A stretch of 64,000 bases of DNA from Homalodisca vitripennis (GCF_021130785.1 NC_060207.1:106056001-106120000); one strand, 5' to 3'; shown: positions 13,501 through 25,974, numbered from the stretch's first letter. Made by a program: numbers and translations. Notes: a model not told the origin generated them from the letters alone.

Positions 13501-14535
13501 ATTCTTTATATTTTAGAATTCCAGGTTTGTTTAGAATATACTTCTAGTGAAACACCTGCATGTAGTATGAAGAGAACTAATATTGTCTTTTATTAGTATT
13601 GATCTATGATTAGAGGTATTATACCTGTTACTTCGTTCATTTTTCTCTTCTTTTCCCTGTCTGTCTCTCTTCTTTCTAAAAAGCATAAAACATATACAAT
13701 CAACATTGTGTTGTTGATGGAATACTAACACCTCGTGAGAACTTTCTCTTATTTCGCATTGCTTCCTCTCTACTATTATAGGAGCCCAGCTCCGGTATTG
13801 GAATGTACCTATATACTCTTCCAACAAACGTTCTGTGGTAGGCATGACCAGTGACAGACAAATGAAATGAAGTAAATATGTGGGATCGTTCTTTCATCGA
13901 AGACCCTCATACACCATGGCTCGTCCGATCATAAATGTGTGAATATTAAAACAACCTTATTGCCATGACGGCTTGGACCCTGCTGATTGAATCTGAATGG
14001 TATCTCAGATGAGTCTTATGTTGGAACTAAGATAGCCATGCTGTCGAGATTATATTATTCTCAGCAGAAACCATTTTGAAAAAGCAGTCTAGGTATGTTG
14101 AGAATATTCTCATTCTAACCACTATACTAGTTTGGGTAAGGGCTGTCTAAGGGCAACAATAGGTGGAAAGTTTATACAAAAACATTTAAACTTTACGTGG
14201 TCGCACCTGTAGTAATTTTCTACAATTTTTGAAATTCTAAAGTATTATTACGATTAACAAAATCACTAGCTTTGAAACTCGTCTTGCCTACTCTCTTATA
14301 TCTTTCACAACAGAGTTAAACTACTAGTCTTTTACTAACTTTATTTTCAAAATAATTAAAAATTTTTCACCTCCCTGCACCCACTTTAGCAACATGCCCT
14401 GATACAAACATTTAAATTTATAAATAAAATCACTCACTTATAATAAACAAGTAGTAATGGCAATTTAAAGGCACGGCGCCATTTTAAAGCCTATTAAATG
14501 GCAAAGTTTTTAATATCACTTGGCACATTCTTGTG
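10557..14535. other. AT-rich DNA, no supported gene
   Basis: Open frames here (for example 13531-13845 on the minus strand, 104 codons) are Arg/Ser/His-rich with no motif and overlap other frames. I treat them as chance. A small GC-richer patch at 12960-13000 has no associated start or splice signals that I can defend. Confidence 0.45.
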
Positions 14536-14538
14536 TAC

Positions 14539-14880
14539 AGGGTGTGGTAAAAAGGTGGGGTTCAATGATATTTCAGTTTTTCTGAAACTTAGCAACTTTG
14601 CCATTTGAATCGACATGAAGCTTAATTTTATTTTCTTACCGTTTAAACCGATAACTTTTTCAAATTGAAAATTTAACGGAGAATCTTAAAATGATGTGGT
14701 TTGCTCATATATGTCTATACGTTGCTGAGAAATATAACAAGGGTTTTATTAGAAAAACTGAAAATAATTCATTTCAGACCTAATTTTTGGAGTTACACTT
14801 TTTTATAATCGCCATTGTATCACATTAACATTGCATTATAAGCCAAAAGATTTTGTCACACCAAGAGCCACTCACCCTTT
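14539..14880. mobile_element. Degraded DNA-transposon-like fragment
   Basis: The left side reads ACAGGGTGTGGTAAAAAGG. The right side, read in reverse, begins AAAGGGTGAGTGG, giving short terminal AGGGTG inverted repeats. CAGTTTTTCT occurs internally on both strands. The right edge abuts an ATATAT run. Short GGGTG-type termini with flanking TA sequence are common in Tc1/mariner-type MITEs, but no transposase frame remains. Confidence 0.3.
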
Positions 14881-14895
14881 ATATATATATATATC

Positions 14896-15997
14896 ATTTT
14901 ACTTAGATTTGGCTGTAGTAAAAACAATCTAGAGATGAACACCATAAAATAATATAAAACTAAAGGCCTTTCAACTCCCCATTCAAATTGTAAAATAGAT
15001 TATTTTTAACGTATATTTCAAAAGATTTCTTTCTTTTTTCTTGAGAAAAAAAGATCTGTATATATTTAAATATATATATACATACGGCAAAGCAAGTACT
15101 TTTTGCGATTCAATGTTTATTGAAAATAAAATCAGGCTTTTCCCACTTATACAAATTTAAGGGTAGAGTACAATAAGCGGATCAGGTTTTTATCTCGATT
15201 GGTGTAATCATAGATACTTAATATTCATATATTGAATACGAGTCTATCAATCATATCAACATATCTATACAGAAGTCATAATAACAATCGTATTTAGAAT
15301 TGAAATAGTTAAATATCATAAAATAACAGTGAAAATCTCATAAATAATAAAGGGGCTATTACGTGCCAACAAACAATTAGTACTGAAAAAAGGACAAAAC
15401 TCATAAATAATAATAAGGAAATGATAACAGGATAACAACATAACACACATTTATAACAGAATAAACGAAATATGCGTAACTATTAATGTTTTATCCTAAT
15501 TGTTAACCGCTTTTAAGAAGTGGTTGAAAACATCCTCTCTAGAAAACCGTACTTCTCGCCTTTACAAATACTCACATAGATTACCTGCACGCAGGTCGGC
15601 TGATATGCCACTGTTTAAACTTTCACGGTCCTCCACAAGCGGATGACTGTGTTTAAACTGTTTTTAAACTGTGTTACTGTTTACAAAAGACAACAGGTTA
15701 ATTATATGAAATTTGTTTAAGTTGATACAAGTTATTTACTGTTCTAAAATCAGTATAGGTTCATTATATCGATAGGGATAATTAAGTAATATTGTTTGTC
15801 AATTTCTTTATACAAAGCCTGGTCCGCTTTTCGTGCTCTACCCAAATTTAATAAGAGTTGCTTGACAGATATTTGGCTTTCCGATCATATATTAGTTTAC
15901 TTATTTAAACACGTATAACAGAACGGTCAAATACAAAATAATTAAATCATAAAAAGTGAGGGCTCTGGAATGTATATATCAAAATTGTTTTCAAATT
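14896..15997. other. AT-rich DNA, no supported feature
   Basis: Nothing is recognised apart from a short TA run near 15060-15080. Confidence 0.5.
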
Positions 15998-16249
15998 CTA
16001 AAATATTTCAGGTAACTCTCCAGATATTTTGTATAAATTTAAACTTTCATAGACGAAATTTTTGTTATTAGCCAAATTGATCGGGCCGTTCTCGAGATTA
16101 TCGCTTAGAAACATATTTAGCGATTCATTTTTCTTTGAAAGAAGAAGACTATTCAAGCCATTTAGAAGCAAAGTTGTTTCGTCATCAAAAACTTTAAATA
16201 AGTGACGAAGTTGGAGTTTGTTATAAAGTTTAAAAGAAATACTTACCAC
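15998..16249 (-). CDS. Unrecognised 83-codon minus-strand frame, possible exon or relic
   Basis: This frame is not recognised. It is rich in Leu, Asn, Asp and Glu, with segments such as VFDDETTLLLNGLNSLLL and NLENGPINLANN. Its mixture of charged and hydrophobic residues is more protein-like than neighbouring frames. It ends with ISGELPEIF and a TAG. It has no ATG at its beginning: the first codon is GTG. The sequence there, GTGGTAAGTATTT, is a strong splice-donor match, so the first codons could equally be intron. No upstream exon or promoter is evident. It could be a terminal exon, a decayed gene piece or chance. No family is assigned. Confidence 0.22.
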   Translation of the reverse strand: MVSISFKLYNKLQLRHLFKVFDDETTLLLNGLNSLLLSKKNESLNMFLSDNLENGPINLANNKNFVYESLNLYKISGELPEIF

Positions 16250-16723
16250 TGCAATGACCTATTCAATGATTTTTCTTCAATATTAAGTGAATTTCAATGT
16301 TGCACTTTTCAAGCGTAATCGTTACTGTTTCGTAAAAACCAATACATCTAGTCCTTCCAAGAACATTTCGAACGTAAATAAGTGAAAAAATACGATTGCC
16401 CATTTCATGAGCTGACCCTGAAAGGAGTAAAACATATCCAATCTATACAGACCCCGGTTCCTGAATTATGGAGTAGTGTTCACCTTCCTGAACTGCCCAA
16501 TGGTGATCAGACGATAATGTCTAGAAGTTATTTTTATTTAATACCTATATAAACATGTTTAAAATCAATCTATGTCATTAGTTTCGTTTCATACTACCAT
16601 TTCTATTAGGCTTACTTATAAAAAATAACAAAATAAACTGTACCATTTCAATATTTAAACACGTATGCACGATTGAAAGGTGTCATATATTTTTTTTAAT
16701 TTGATTACTGTTTCTTCAAGGAA

Positions 16724-16725
<2 letters not shown>
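16250..16725. other. AT-rich spacer
   Basis: No gene is seen. On the minus strand the sequence leading into the preceding frame contains CATTGCAG, a possible acceptor, directly before the donor-like GTAAGT. Confidence 0.4.

Positions 16726-16772
<47 letters not shown>
16726..16772. repeat. (AT)n microsatellite
   Basis: About 23 AT dinucleotides. Confidence 0.97.
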
Positions 16773-16774
<2 letters not shown>

Positions 16775-19700
16775 CCAACAAAACAGAAGAGTGTAATGTT
16801 TTTGGTGCCTATGTTTGGACAAAAATGTGAATTTTCAAATTAACTAGGTTTAACTTACTATAAAATACGAATCAATATAAAAAAATTTTTATAATATTTT
16901 ATTGTAGGATAAAACTTTTTGCGAAAACCTAAAACATATTTTTTACACATCTAAACAAAATTAATTATAGAGGCTTAATACATCGACCTCTATGATATAA
17001 TACTAATATTTTATCTAACAAGATTAATTTATTGTGTGATGGTAAGAACTGAGAGATTGACTATTTAATTGGACTGCTGCATGAATAATTCAAGATCGCG
17101 AGACAGTAAGCGATTGAAAGCAATTATTGTTTACTTAAGTACAGAGTATTATGTATTTCTTACCGTTTACTGTTGCAGATACAATTTAGTTGGTTTATGA
17201 AAATACAAAAAAATATTTTAGTTAGTATTTGCAAGGTGACAAATTTTAATTTGATTTGTACTTTTAAAATGGTTTAACATTTTGTTCACTTGTTCAATAA
17301 AACACATCGCTGTTGAAAAACTTAACTGAGGTTTAGTATTTAAAGTTTTATAGGAGACTCACGAAATATAAAATGTGGATTTATTTACTTGCTTGTTTGA
17401 TTGTGAAACTGTTTGTGATCTCCATTTTCTCAAGTGTTACACACTTTGGTATGGATTGTATAAGAGTTTTTTTAATACTGGTCAGCGAAAGTTTTAGTGA
17501 TACGTAGAATTTAGTGATAAAGTAAATAAAAATGTTATTGCTACATACGCTTTTATACTCCTTTATACTAAGTTTCCTTAATTTAAAAAATCCCTGCGAG
17601 AATTATTTATTCAATTTGTTGATCAGTTAAGGCAGTAATTCACACGGTTACTTAACTGGGGAGATATCCGTGTCATAGCTTTAACCATCAAAATGAGCCG
17701 ACTGGACCGAGATTGGTTAAACCCCACTGATCGTTACGCGTCACTCATTTGTCAATCTGATAGTATAGCCCAGTATTGTTGTGGATAGCCTGTTCTGGCT
17801 GGATCTTCTTTTGATATGTTATATAGTAAGTTGGATTTGGAAGAACCAATGTCAGCAACATGGTAAAAATGGCAAAATCAATAGAATTAAAAAAAACTCT
17901 TTTTGTGTAGCATATTTTGTTGAAAATTATGTATCTACAGACATAGCACTTTCACCAACAATAAGTATCAGGATAAAGGGGAATGAGTATACTATTCATT
18001 AACTCATTAACTTTTTTTGAAGATCCATAAACGATGTGAGTGCAACAATTAATTCATAATTCAGAATCGTCAAAATATCATAATTTGAAAGGGATGTTAT
18101 GTGTTAGAACAATCTTCATAACAATCACATAAAATAAAGACAAGTAATTAACATTTATTAATAATATAAATTATCTGTGTCTATTAATAATCGTGAATTC
18201 TGCTCCTTTTACCAAAACAGCTAACGCGGTAAAATTACTAAATTCAGAGTGGAAAATAAGATACAGGTATGTGTGGTCCCTCGTCTTCCTCCAGATTGTG
18301 ACAAGAATGCCTTCACTTAATATTAACTAATTATTAGTTATTCATTATGAGTAATTATTCTAATCATAGCGTCTCAATATATTCTGAGTGCTTTGGGTAT
18401 TTCCAGGATAACACCAAAGTACCATATTCTGTGGTTTTCGTTACACATTGATAGCTACTTTTCTTACTCATTGTGCCGTTTATGACATTATTGGTATGTT
18501 AATGTTAATAGAACTAAGAATATGCTTTAAAAATTGCACTAAATTATATTTCAGTGATATTAAATGTTAAATGACTGAGTTGAAAGGTTTTGTATTACGT
18601 ATATTATACAAACATATCAATTCAGAATTACGTCCGTTATTGTTTTTATAATTTCAGAGTGATTTATAGTTATCATAATTTACATTTTATTTTGCTTGTA
18701 TCTGGAAACAGCTTATACTGTTGAAATCCAGTGAATTACTCGTCTATCAAGGCTCAAATGTGCGTAGACATCCATCTCAATTGTGACCACATTCCTATTT
18801 ATTGTTAGTTATATACTATAAGATTTTAATACACCCAAATAAACATACGATTTTTTAATAAGAATACATAATGATAAAAAATATAAATATATATTACCTT
18901 ATGATGTTCGTCTAGAAACATCAGACGATTATCAACTTATAATTTAGGCTGTATTTTAAAATGTTCCTTTAAAAAATAAGGAAGTCGTCACCTGGGATAG
19001 ATAATAAATACAGAAGTAATTTCAAAATTAAATGAGGGCATAAAAACAGTGATGTTATAAGTCCACAATTTGTAAACCATTTCATTGAACGTTTGTGACT
19101 ATACAATTCTTATAGTTCTTACAGTTCGCACCTAGTGTGAAACGACGACAAATTTTTACTCAAAAGAATATTTAGCCTTGGCCTGTTTTTATAATCGAAC
19201 TTTGAAAGGAACAAAGAAGTTCAGAGCATATTAAATTGAACTGTACCAGGTTCGATTGAACTCATTTGTCAATTATAGTAATCATAGTTTACAATGGCTC
19301 CGCTTCTATGTTTAACTGTATAATCAATAATCCATTTTGTTACACAGCAATCCTGTGACCGTACGAGATATCTAGACGTATTTCAAACTAATAATTTAAC
19401 CAAAGTAATTTAACTTGATATTACATTGAAACATTTTATACAAAATACCACTCACAGTGTATAATTATATAATCCACTATTCAATGTGGTCAAAAAATGT
19501 TAAATATTCAAACAATGTGTAAATGTTGTATTTCAAACGGGAATATGATAAACTAGAATAATTATCTTTTATTTAAAAACTAACTAAAGCTAAACAATAA
19601 ACTAAATTTAATATAATATTTATTTCTCAACGTGTAATCTATACTTTTCGACAGTCCATATACTAAAATGAGAAAGATCCAACCATACAAATGAGGATCC

Positions 19701-20470
19701 AACGTAATGTTGCATTGTCATACACTTTTGTAACGTTTATACTTAAAAAATAAAACTTTTTTATTTCATATTAAATAGGCAAAACGTAAATGGTTAAAGC
19801 TTCGTCTCTTAAAATTTGGAAATTAAGTTTACTTTAGTTTATAAGAAATTAGTAATTAATCAATATTTACTCATCAAATCATTCATAAAGACAAATTTGT
19901 TTATACACATGTATTACTTAAAAGCACTCATTAACAGAAAATGCTACAATGTCAACAATGTTTTTAAAGATACAGAAGAACCAAGTGTTTATTAAAGATA
20001 AGTGCGAGACGTGCCATTCGTTAGACACTATTCATCAAGAGCCATTTGCTAAAATAAGTCATTAAAAGCATTCATTAGTAGTATCTGTCAAATACTGTTC
20101 AATAAGAATTGGTAGAAAAATCAATGAGTAATATTCAAAAATTGGAGTAGAAGAAGTCTATATAAATATATAAAAATAAACACTTTTCAATTCAAATACC
20201 TCTTCACTAACTGAATATAGCTCTTCTGATCTAATATATTAAACAATGAAATATGGAGAAAACTTTCAGAAAGCAGAATCTTTGTAATGTTATAACAAAT
20301 AAAAAATCAGTAATAATAGACACTTTTAAATTGAAATATCAAATATCGGATATAACAGAACAGCTGAAATAAGAGAGCAGAGTGTGATAAAAAAGAAACA
20401 CGCGTCTGGAACAATCCTGATAGAAAACCCTTCAATGGAAAGACTTCTGGAACTCGTTAGTTGGCCAGAT
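16773..20470. other. AT-rich DNA, no supported gene
   Basis: A slightly GC-richer patch at 17640-17770 contains no defensible frame. The 73-codon frame at 17781-18002 has no motif. Nothing else is recognised. Confidence 0.45.
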
Positions 20471-20482
20471 AATCACGTCCAC

Positions 20483-20612
20483 CTTTTCTCAGAATCCTTT
20501 ACTTGTTGCCGGAATTCTTCCAATTTCGACTGTCTCTGGTTAAAAAGCCTTTGCTTTTTCCCCAATAATTCCGAATACTCTTTTGATCCGACAACTCTGT
20601 CAATAATTATCT
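20483..20612 (-). CDS. Candidate coiled-coil exon or retrogene relic
   Basis: The minus strand is open for about 55 codons ending at a TGA at 20473-20475. It encodes a strongly charged, helix-forming stretch with segments KEYSELLGKKQRLFNQRQ and KLEEFRQQVKDSEKRW. Lys, Glu, Gln and Arg dominate, as in coiled coils, and this differs sharply from chance frames in the window. A possible acceptor (TTTAATAACAG, exon from 20612) and a moderate donor (GAAAAG/GTGGAC, exon to 20483) would give a 130-nt internal exon. The polypyrimidine tract is weak. A 125-codon plus-strand frame at 20384-20761 covers the same DNA but ends in AT-driven Ile/Phe-rich sequence, and I regard it as the shadow. The family is not recognised. 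Confidence 0.35.
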
Positions 20613-20761
20613 CTGTTATTAAATATGTCACATCTTTATTTCAGATTTATCATCAATTTCGTCTCATAATTAATGTACATGATAGGGACAATTTTGTTAT
20701 CTGCATATTATTCTTTGGGATTGGATCTATTAGCAGTTATAAATTTAAAAGATTGAGTTAA

Positions 20762-22580
20762 ATCGTTTGAATGATTTATATTGATCAATCTTTTTGTAAA
20801 ATTAAAAAATATAAATTTTTTACGCCATGTTCTTAGTGTATTTGTAACCAAATAAACTAAAGCCATATTAATCCGTCTGCTTACTGTACAGTTAGGTAGG
20901 CAGTAATCGTGAGTTCCATGTAGACGTTCGGAGCACTAAACTGTTCATAAACCTTACGGATATGTTACTATTGTACGTCAGCCCAATGACGATGCCGTAA
21001 CGATCGCCAATGTTTCACCAACGTAATCGATTAAAAAATTTAAATCAATTGTCCCTCTACATTTATGTTGTATTATTGTGTAACATGTAAATGTCATAAA
21101 AAATGTAAAGTTAATTATATCTTTAGTTAGTGTACAAAAATATATATGTATCACAGTTCGTAAGACAATTTCTGTGAAAGTTTAGTTTTTAGCATGAAGT
21201 TTTGGTTATTGTTACTAACTTTCCACATGTTAATTTCCAAGGTAAATTAGTAATATATATATAATTCCAATATATCTAAACACACACTGTATGTTACTAC
21301 TGCATACCAGAATACTATTTTCGAAATATATGAGATGTCTCACAGCAAGCTGTAGCTTAAAGTAATTAAAACTCCAGCTGTCACAGTTTTCCGAAACTTA
21401 TTATAACAAAAGGGTCGTCAATGTTTCTTTAAATTTCAAATTAGTTTCAAACAGCGCTATAAAGTAGAGGATGTTATAGATCTCTGTATTTTTATAAATT
21501 GGAATGATCTAAGAGTCACAAGATGGTCAAGTTATTGTAGCTGCAGTTGAAAAAACATTTTTGTAGTACACTCATGGTTCCAACCTATTTACAATTTTGA
21601 TACTGATTAAATATTTATGGAACTTGTATTATAGCCACAAAATAAAATTATTCTCAATGTTAAAACCAGAAATATTTTTATTTATATTCCCTTTACACCT
21701 GACAATTATTGAAAACTATTTATTAATATCGCTACTTATTACATATTGCAAATAAATATATACTAGGAAAATGACTTTATGAGTCCTTACATTGGACCTC
21801 TATGGAATCAAAAATAGGAGTAATAGAAGTACAAGTGTGTGAATAAGGACCTTTCGTCACAAAGTGTAATCCAATGGCTTTTAAAATTTTAATGTTAAAA
21901 AAAACAATAAACTGTAATTTTAAAGTATTACACGTCAATAAAACTCACTTTAAAGTGCATATATTTTCTTTAAGAATAAAATATGATTTTTATAAAGTTA
22001 AATAATTTAAAAATATCATAGATAACAGAGTTAATTTTTTTATTTTGTAATTTTGTGAAAAACGTTGTTGGTAAGTTCGCTACTGAGGATTTCCCACTTT
22101 ATCACTTGGATGCTACTAGGAAAAATTATAAATACTGACAAAAATCAAGTTCCGTGTCATTTGAGTTGTATGAATGAGGTAAAAGTAATAATTATAAAAC
22201 AGATTGTGAACACTAATATGTTTTTGATATTTGTTATTAAAAGCTAAATAATTTTACAATATATATGTATACAAAATGAACTAAAATAATGAATTTAAGG
22301 CAAAGAAATAGCATCTCCCTAGTACTAAGAGGGATTTTAAAAGTGATTATGTATTGTCAAAACCTCTGTATACCTCCTGTTGAAGTATCTAAATTGCTTA
22401 TTCCCTATATCTAATTCTAAATTCATAAGTCTTGAATACTGTTGTAATTTAAGATATTGCATGTTATTACTTTTATTTTGTTAAATATAGTACAACTAAA
22501 TAAATTTTGTATCTCGGTGTATGCTAAAATTGAAGTTTTAGTATCTAATCTATACAATTCTACTCCACATTATTGTACAA
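20762..22580. other. AT-rich DNA, no supported gene
   Basis: No protein-like frame, island or long repeat was seen. Confidence 0.45.
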
Positions 22581-22699
22581 TATTATCTCATTATATACTT
22601 ATACGAATTAGAAAGTAAAATGAGGAAAAGGATGACGATTTCGTGTCGGTCAATAATCATTTTTACATAAACCGAGAGCACGTATAATAGAAACGAGAA

Positions 22700-22945
22700 G
22701 AAACCTATATCCTGTGATGGCATGGGGGTGTAAATAAAACCCTCCCATCCGGAATCCATTGAGCAGTAATAATTGATTGGTTGACAACCAGATGAGGGTA
22801 GGGCGGGGGTGAGGTTATATTTAGCCATAGATAAGAGTGGCGGCTACCTGGCCGCTAGGTAAAATATTGATTGTGCGGAATAAGCGGCGCACGCCCGAGA
22901 GACAGAGCCTCAGTTGCCCGGTAGCCGGCTCGCGCTAGGCACCTC
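22700..22945 (+). promoter_or_regulatory. CpG-rich TATA-less core promoter candidate
   Basis: Composition changes abruptly from AT-rich to GC- and CpG-rich at about 22790-23050, which is unique in this window. TCAGTT at 22910-22915 matches the arthropod initiator TCAGTY, with +1 at A22912. At +28 to +33 the sequence GCACCT matches the downstream promoter element RGWYVT at five of six positions. There is no TATA box at -30. An inverted CCAAT box (ATTGGTTG) lies upstream near 22770 and a GGGCGGGGG Sp1-like run near 22800. The arrangement fits a developmental or housekeeping promoter reading rightwards. This is inference from motifs only. Confidence 0.45.
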
Positions 22946-23065
22946 TGCTCTCGCCCGACATCCGCACCCCCCTTAACATTACTATTGTGACAGAACAGTA
23001 GACAGTAGTGTCGATACAGTCCAGTGACGTGTGCGCCTCAACTCGAGCCTCTCTAAACTGAAAAG
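22912..23065 (+). other. Putative non-coding first exon (5' UTR)
   Basis: From the initiator to a donor-like AAAAG/GTAAAC at 23065/23066 there are 154 nt with high GC and no ATG on the plus strand. Stops occur in all frames. These are the properties of a 5' untranslated first exon. Sequence returns to AT-rich, intron-like DNA directly after the donor. I could not identify the second exon. If the gene is real, its coding exons probably lie right of the regions I can recognise or outside the window. A second CG-rich patch with an acceptor-like TTCTTGCAG at about 23450 is a possible alternative exon. Confidence 0.35.
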
Positions 23066-23428
23066 GTAAACAGAACAAAACGACCAAACTTGTTGAATGT
23101 TAACCTCAACTGAAATTGTTGTAGTTTGTATACTTTAATAAAACTAAAAAAAACATGCTCAGATAAATAAATAAAAACCCAAGTTTATAAAATACACTTT
23201 TTTGAGACTGTGATAATGTATTCAATTTGTAAAATTGACGATTAATTCTTTTTAAATATAAAAAACATTTTGTTGTGAAATTTATAAATATACAATTATT
23301 TAAAATAAGTGACTTTGATAAATTTTCCGTTTTACTCTGTTTTTCAAAGTCAAAATACTGCCTTGTAATTTATAAAAATACCTTAAAATATTTAGGGTCA
23401 ACCAGTACTTGAAGAGAGTGCAACTAGT

Positions 23429-23448
23429 GGGGGGAGGTGGGTGGGGGG
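23429..23448 (+). other. G-rich tract, possible G-quadruplex
   Basis: Twenty bases contain G runs of 6, 2, 3 and 6 separated by single A or T bases, in otherwise AT-rich DNA, about 360 bp right of the putative first exon. Directly following is TTCTTGCAG and a short CG-rich segment to about 23520. Confidence 0.6.
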
Positions 23449-23519
23449 ATTCTTGCAGCGTCCGGGCTCTACCGCTAACCGAACCGTGTCTTCTCGACTT
23501 GTTGCCAGTCTTATAAGAT

Positions 23520-24005
23520 TGCTTGTAATGCCTGGCATTTTATATACCGTTTTCTAAAAATGTTTTAAATTATGTTTCAATTTAGTATACATTACATTTT
23601 TATTTACTTCTATCATATTTATATAAAAATTAAAAGTCGCTTGTTCTAGAAATTAATCGTGGTACAAGCTCTCTAGTTACATTCGTAGAAATTTTAACAA
23701 CCATAATCGATTCCATTGATATAAACTATTGTACTAATGGGTAGAGGAAATAGTGAATATTGGAGAATTCGGATTTTTACTTAGATAGTGGGGAAGAGCA
23801 GATTGAAGGGAGCGACCGACCTTCAAAAATGTACCAACACTAGCGTGATTTTTTCGAGTTACAGGCATTTTAGAAGTCGAAAACGAAAAGATTTTACACG
23901 CATAGAACGTTGAATATAAGTATGAAAACTTACGCAATAAAACTATTATATATTCGACATCCTTGTCATCAGGAAATGCAAAAATGAAATAACTCCGAAA
24001 GGAGA
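23520..24005. other. AT-rich DNA, no supported feature
   Basis: It would be first-intron sequence if the upstream promoter is real. No exon is recognised. Confidence 0.4.
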
Positions 24006-24011
24006 ATCATA

Positions 24012-24086
24012 GCTGCACGATATGAGGCATCAGATTTTAAGTCTGGATAGGGAACTGTGCAGATTCGAATCTTGGTTGGATCGCAG
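24012..24086 (+). pseudogene. tRNA-Leu-like fragment (tRNA pseudogene or SINE head)
   Basis: The segment CAGATTTTAAGTCTG forms an anticodon-type hairpin whose loop carries TAA, as in tRNA-Leu(UAA). It is followed by a class II-like variable region and a B-box-like GCAGATTCGAATC at 24059-24071. The D-arm is shortened, and the T-stem pairs at only three of five positions. A functional tRNA is therefore unlikely. It is a decayed tRNA or the 5' head of a tRNA-derived SINE. Confidence 0.4.
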
Positions 24087-24900
24087 ATATGTTTATAACT
24101 ACAGCTCATCCAGTAACTACCATCCTACTCCTGTCTCTTGCTGCTTATTGGGTTTGGGCGAATAGTTAAAGAAAGGGAGAGGTTACTATTGAGTCTACAT
24201 AATCGTCCTCTTAATGATAATCCTCTGGTTCAAACCAACAATGATAATCTAATGAAATAACAGCGTTCTATCGCTTATAAAATTAAGTTGAAGATGAACG
24301 GGGAGGAATCAATAGATGGGACATCAAGTTTGATTAAAATATAGAAAGAATATTTTACAAAACGAGTATAAAAGTGTAGAGGGAAAACGTCACAGCCGCA
24401 GTAGCTTGAAAGATTTATTGCAATTTCGTTTGTGCATCCATCGTTTGTATAGTTAAATATATAGAAGGTTAGCTTTCAAACATATTATGGAAAGAAATAA
24501 AAATTTATATTTGAGTGGAAAATCAAAAAAACAATTTTTAGGTAAACAATAACTATCAACATTATCTTGTGCTAAAGTTCGAGGCGTTTCCAGATCCCAA
24601 AATAGTAACTTTTTACTTAATTAATATACCTCTACACATTCAAATTCTAGGGAGGCATTTATCCTAAACATGATAACTGAGGTATTTGAGATGTATGTCT
24701 CAGTCAAAAATTATATTCAAATAAAAAATACCTTTTTTAACAAACATTATGAGTTCTATCACACTAAATCTGACTGCTGATATGTCTGCCTGTTTAACAT
24801 GTCACTTTGTAGTAATGAAAATATTTATATTCGTAAGTTTGCCGATGTCCTGGCTGGAGGATACAGAAAAAGAGCCAATGAAAACTAAAAAATCAACCAG
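24087..24900. other. AT-rich DNA, no supported gene
   Basis: The sequence to about 24240 is somewhat less AT-rich and could be the body of a SINE headed by the tRNA-like fragment, but no copy elsewhere in the window confirms this. Confidence 0.35.
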
Positions 24901-24980
24901 ATGCAAATTACGACAAGCTACTGGCTGTAAATATCGTTGGGTATAAAGAGGCTCGAGCGCGAGAGTGCGGCAAGAGTTAC
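24901..24980 (+). promoter_or_regulatory. TATA box with upstream octamer
   Basis: ATGCAAAT (24901-24908), the POU-domain octamer, is followed 33 bp later by TATAAA (24942-24947) and then a GC-rich, GAGA-like segment (GGCTCGAGCGCGAGAG). A start about 30 bp after the TATA box would fall near 24972, but no good initiator is present there. It could be an alternative promoter of the gene suggested at 22.9 kb, or chance. Confidence 0.25.
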
Positions 24981-25004
24981 CTCACAATATACTGATTTTA
25001 ATTG

Positions 25005-25960
25005 TCGAATATTACTAAAATTGCATAAATATATTTCCATTACACGTCAGGAATGTAAGACAACTATAAATATTGAAGTTCTACAGAATTTGTATTTCCT
25101 AGAGCTATAGTTTGTTCTCTGTTAAAGGTAAGATATGTTTCACCATGTTATTCTGTTTTTAAATTTAGATATATAATTAGGTGGTCAGCGTGATTAAATA
25201 TTTTTTTATAATAATTACATACAGATACAGGGACATAAGTTATCCTTACAAAGAGTTAATATATAAATTATAAACAACACAGAATGATAAAAAAGTCAGT
25301 TCCACTTTACTTGTTTTGTTAGTACCCTTAGACAAAGAAAAGTTGATATCTATCTTTATGGGATTTACTTTTAAGAATATTCTGTAATTGATGAATTCTC
25401 CGGGAGGCTCCCAATATTAAATATTTCAAAATGTAACACCTTTTAAGTTATCTATTTAAAACAATTATAAAACTTTGGCGTTAACAAAAAGTTGATCTTT
25501 ACTTATTTTCCGAGTATTCATGATCAAAGTTTCAGTTTGACACATAAATAGCTACTCGTCACTGATTCACTTATTGAATACACTTGGTAATGGTACATTG
25601 TGAGTATAAATGCTCAATTATGCAATCACCTGTAACATAGAAATATACGACGTATTAAAATTATATTTTGATACTATTACTGTTGATTACAAAGTTTCGA
25701 TGAATTATGGGTTGATATATAGTTTTATTTAAAACGTTTGTGATGCTGAATATTTTAACTGATAAATATGATCTATTATGTAAAAATGAACATAATTATA
25801 TGTTGGCGGTTACCATTATTATTGAAGCTGCTAAGATGCGCTTGCGCAAACAACTCCATCACCGATGGGCTTCATTAGTATTAGTCAGTGAATTTATAAA
25901 TTAGTATTAGTACTTGTATTGCTACAGTCTATGAATTGTGGTGTAACTGAGGTTAATACA
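25005..25960. other. AT-rich DNA, no supported gene
   Basis: Near 25834 a TGCGCTTGCGCA element differs by one base from the NRF-1 consensus palindrome. It stands alone in AT-rich sequence. Confidence 0.4.
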
Positions 25961-25974
25961 CTTCTCAAGAGCGA

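Noticed and set aside
13531..13845. 104-codon minus-strand frame
   Set aside because: No motif, overlaps another frame of similar length, and is rich in Arg/Ser/His as expected from random reading.
20384..20761. Longest plus-strand frame, 125 codons with an in-frame stretch of hydrophobic residues
   Set aside because: Its first half is the shadow of the more protein-like minus-strand frame and its second half is AT-driven Ile/Phe-rich sequence. There is no promoter or homology clue.
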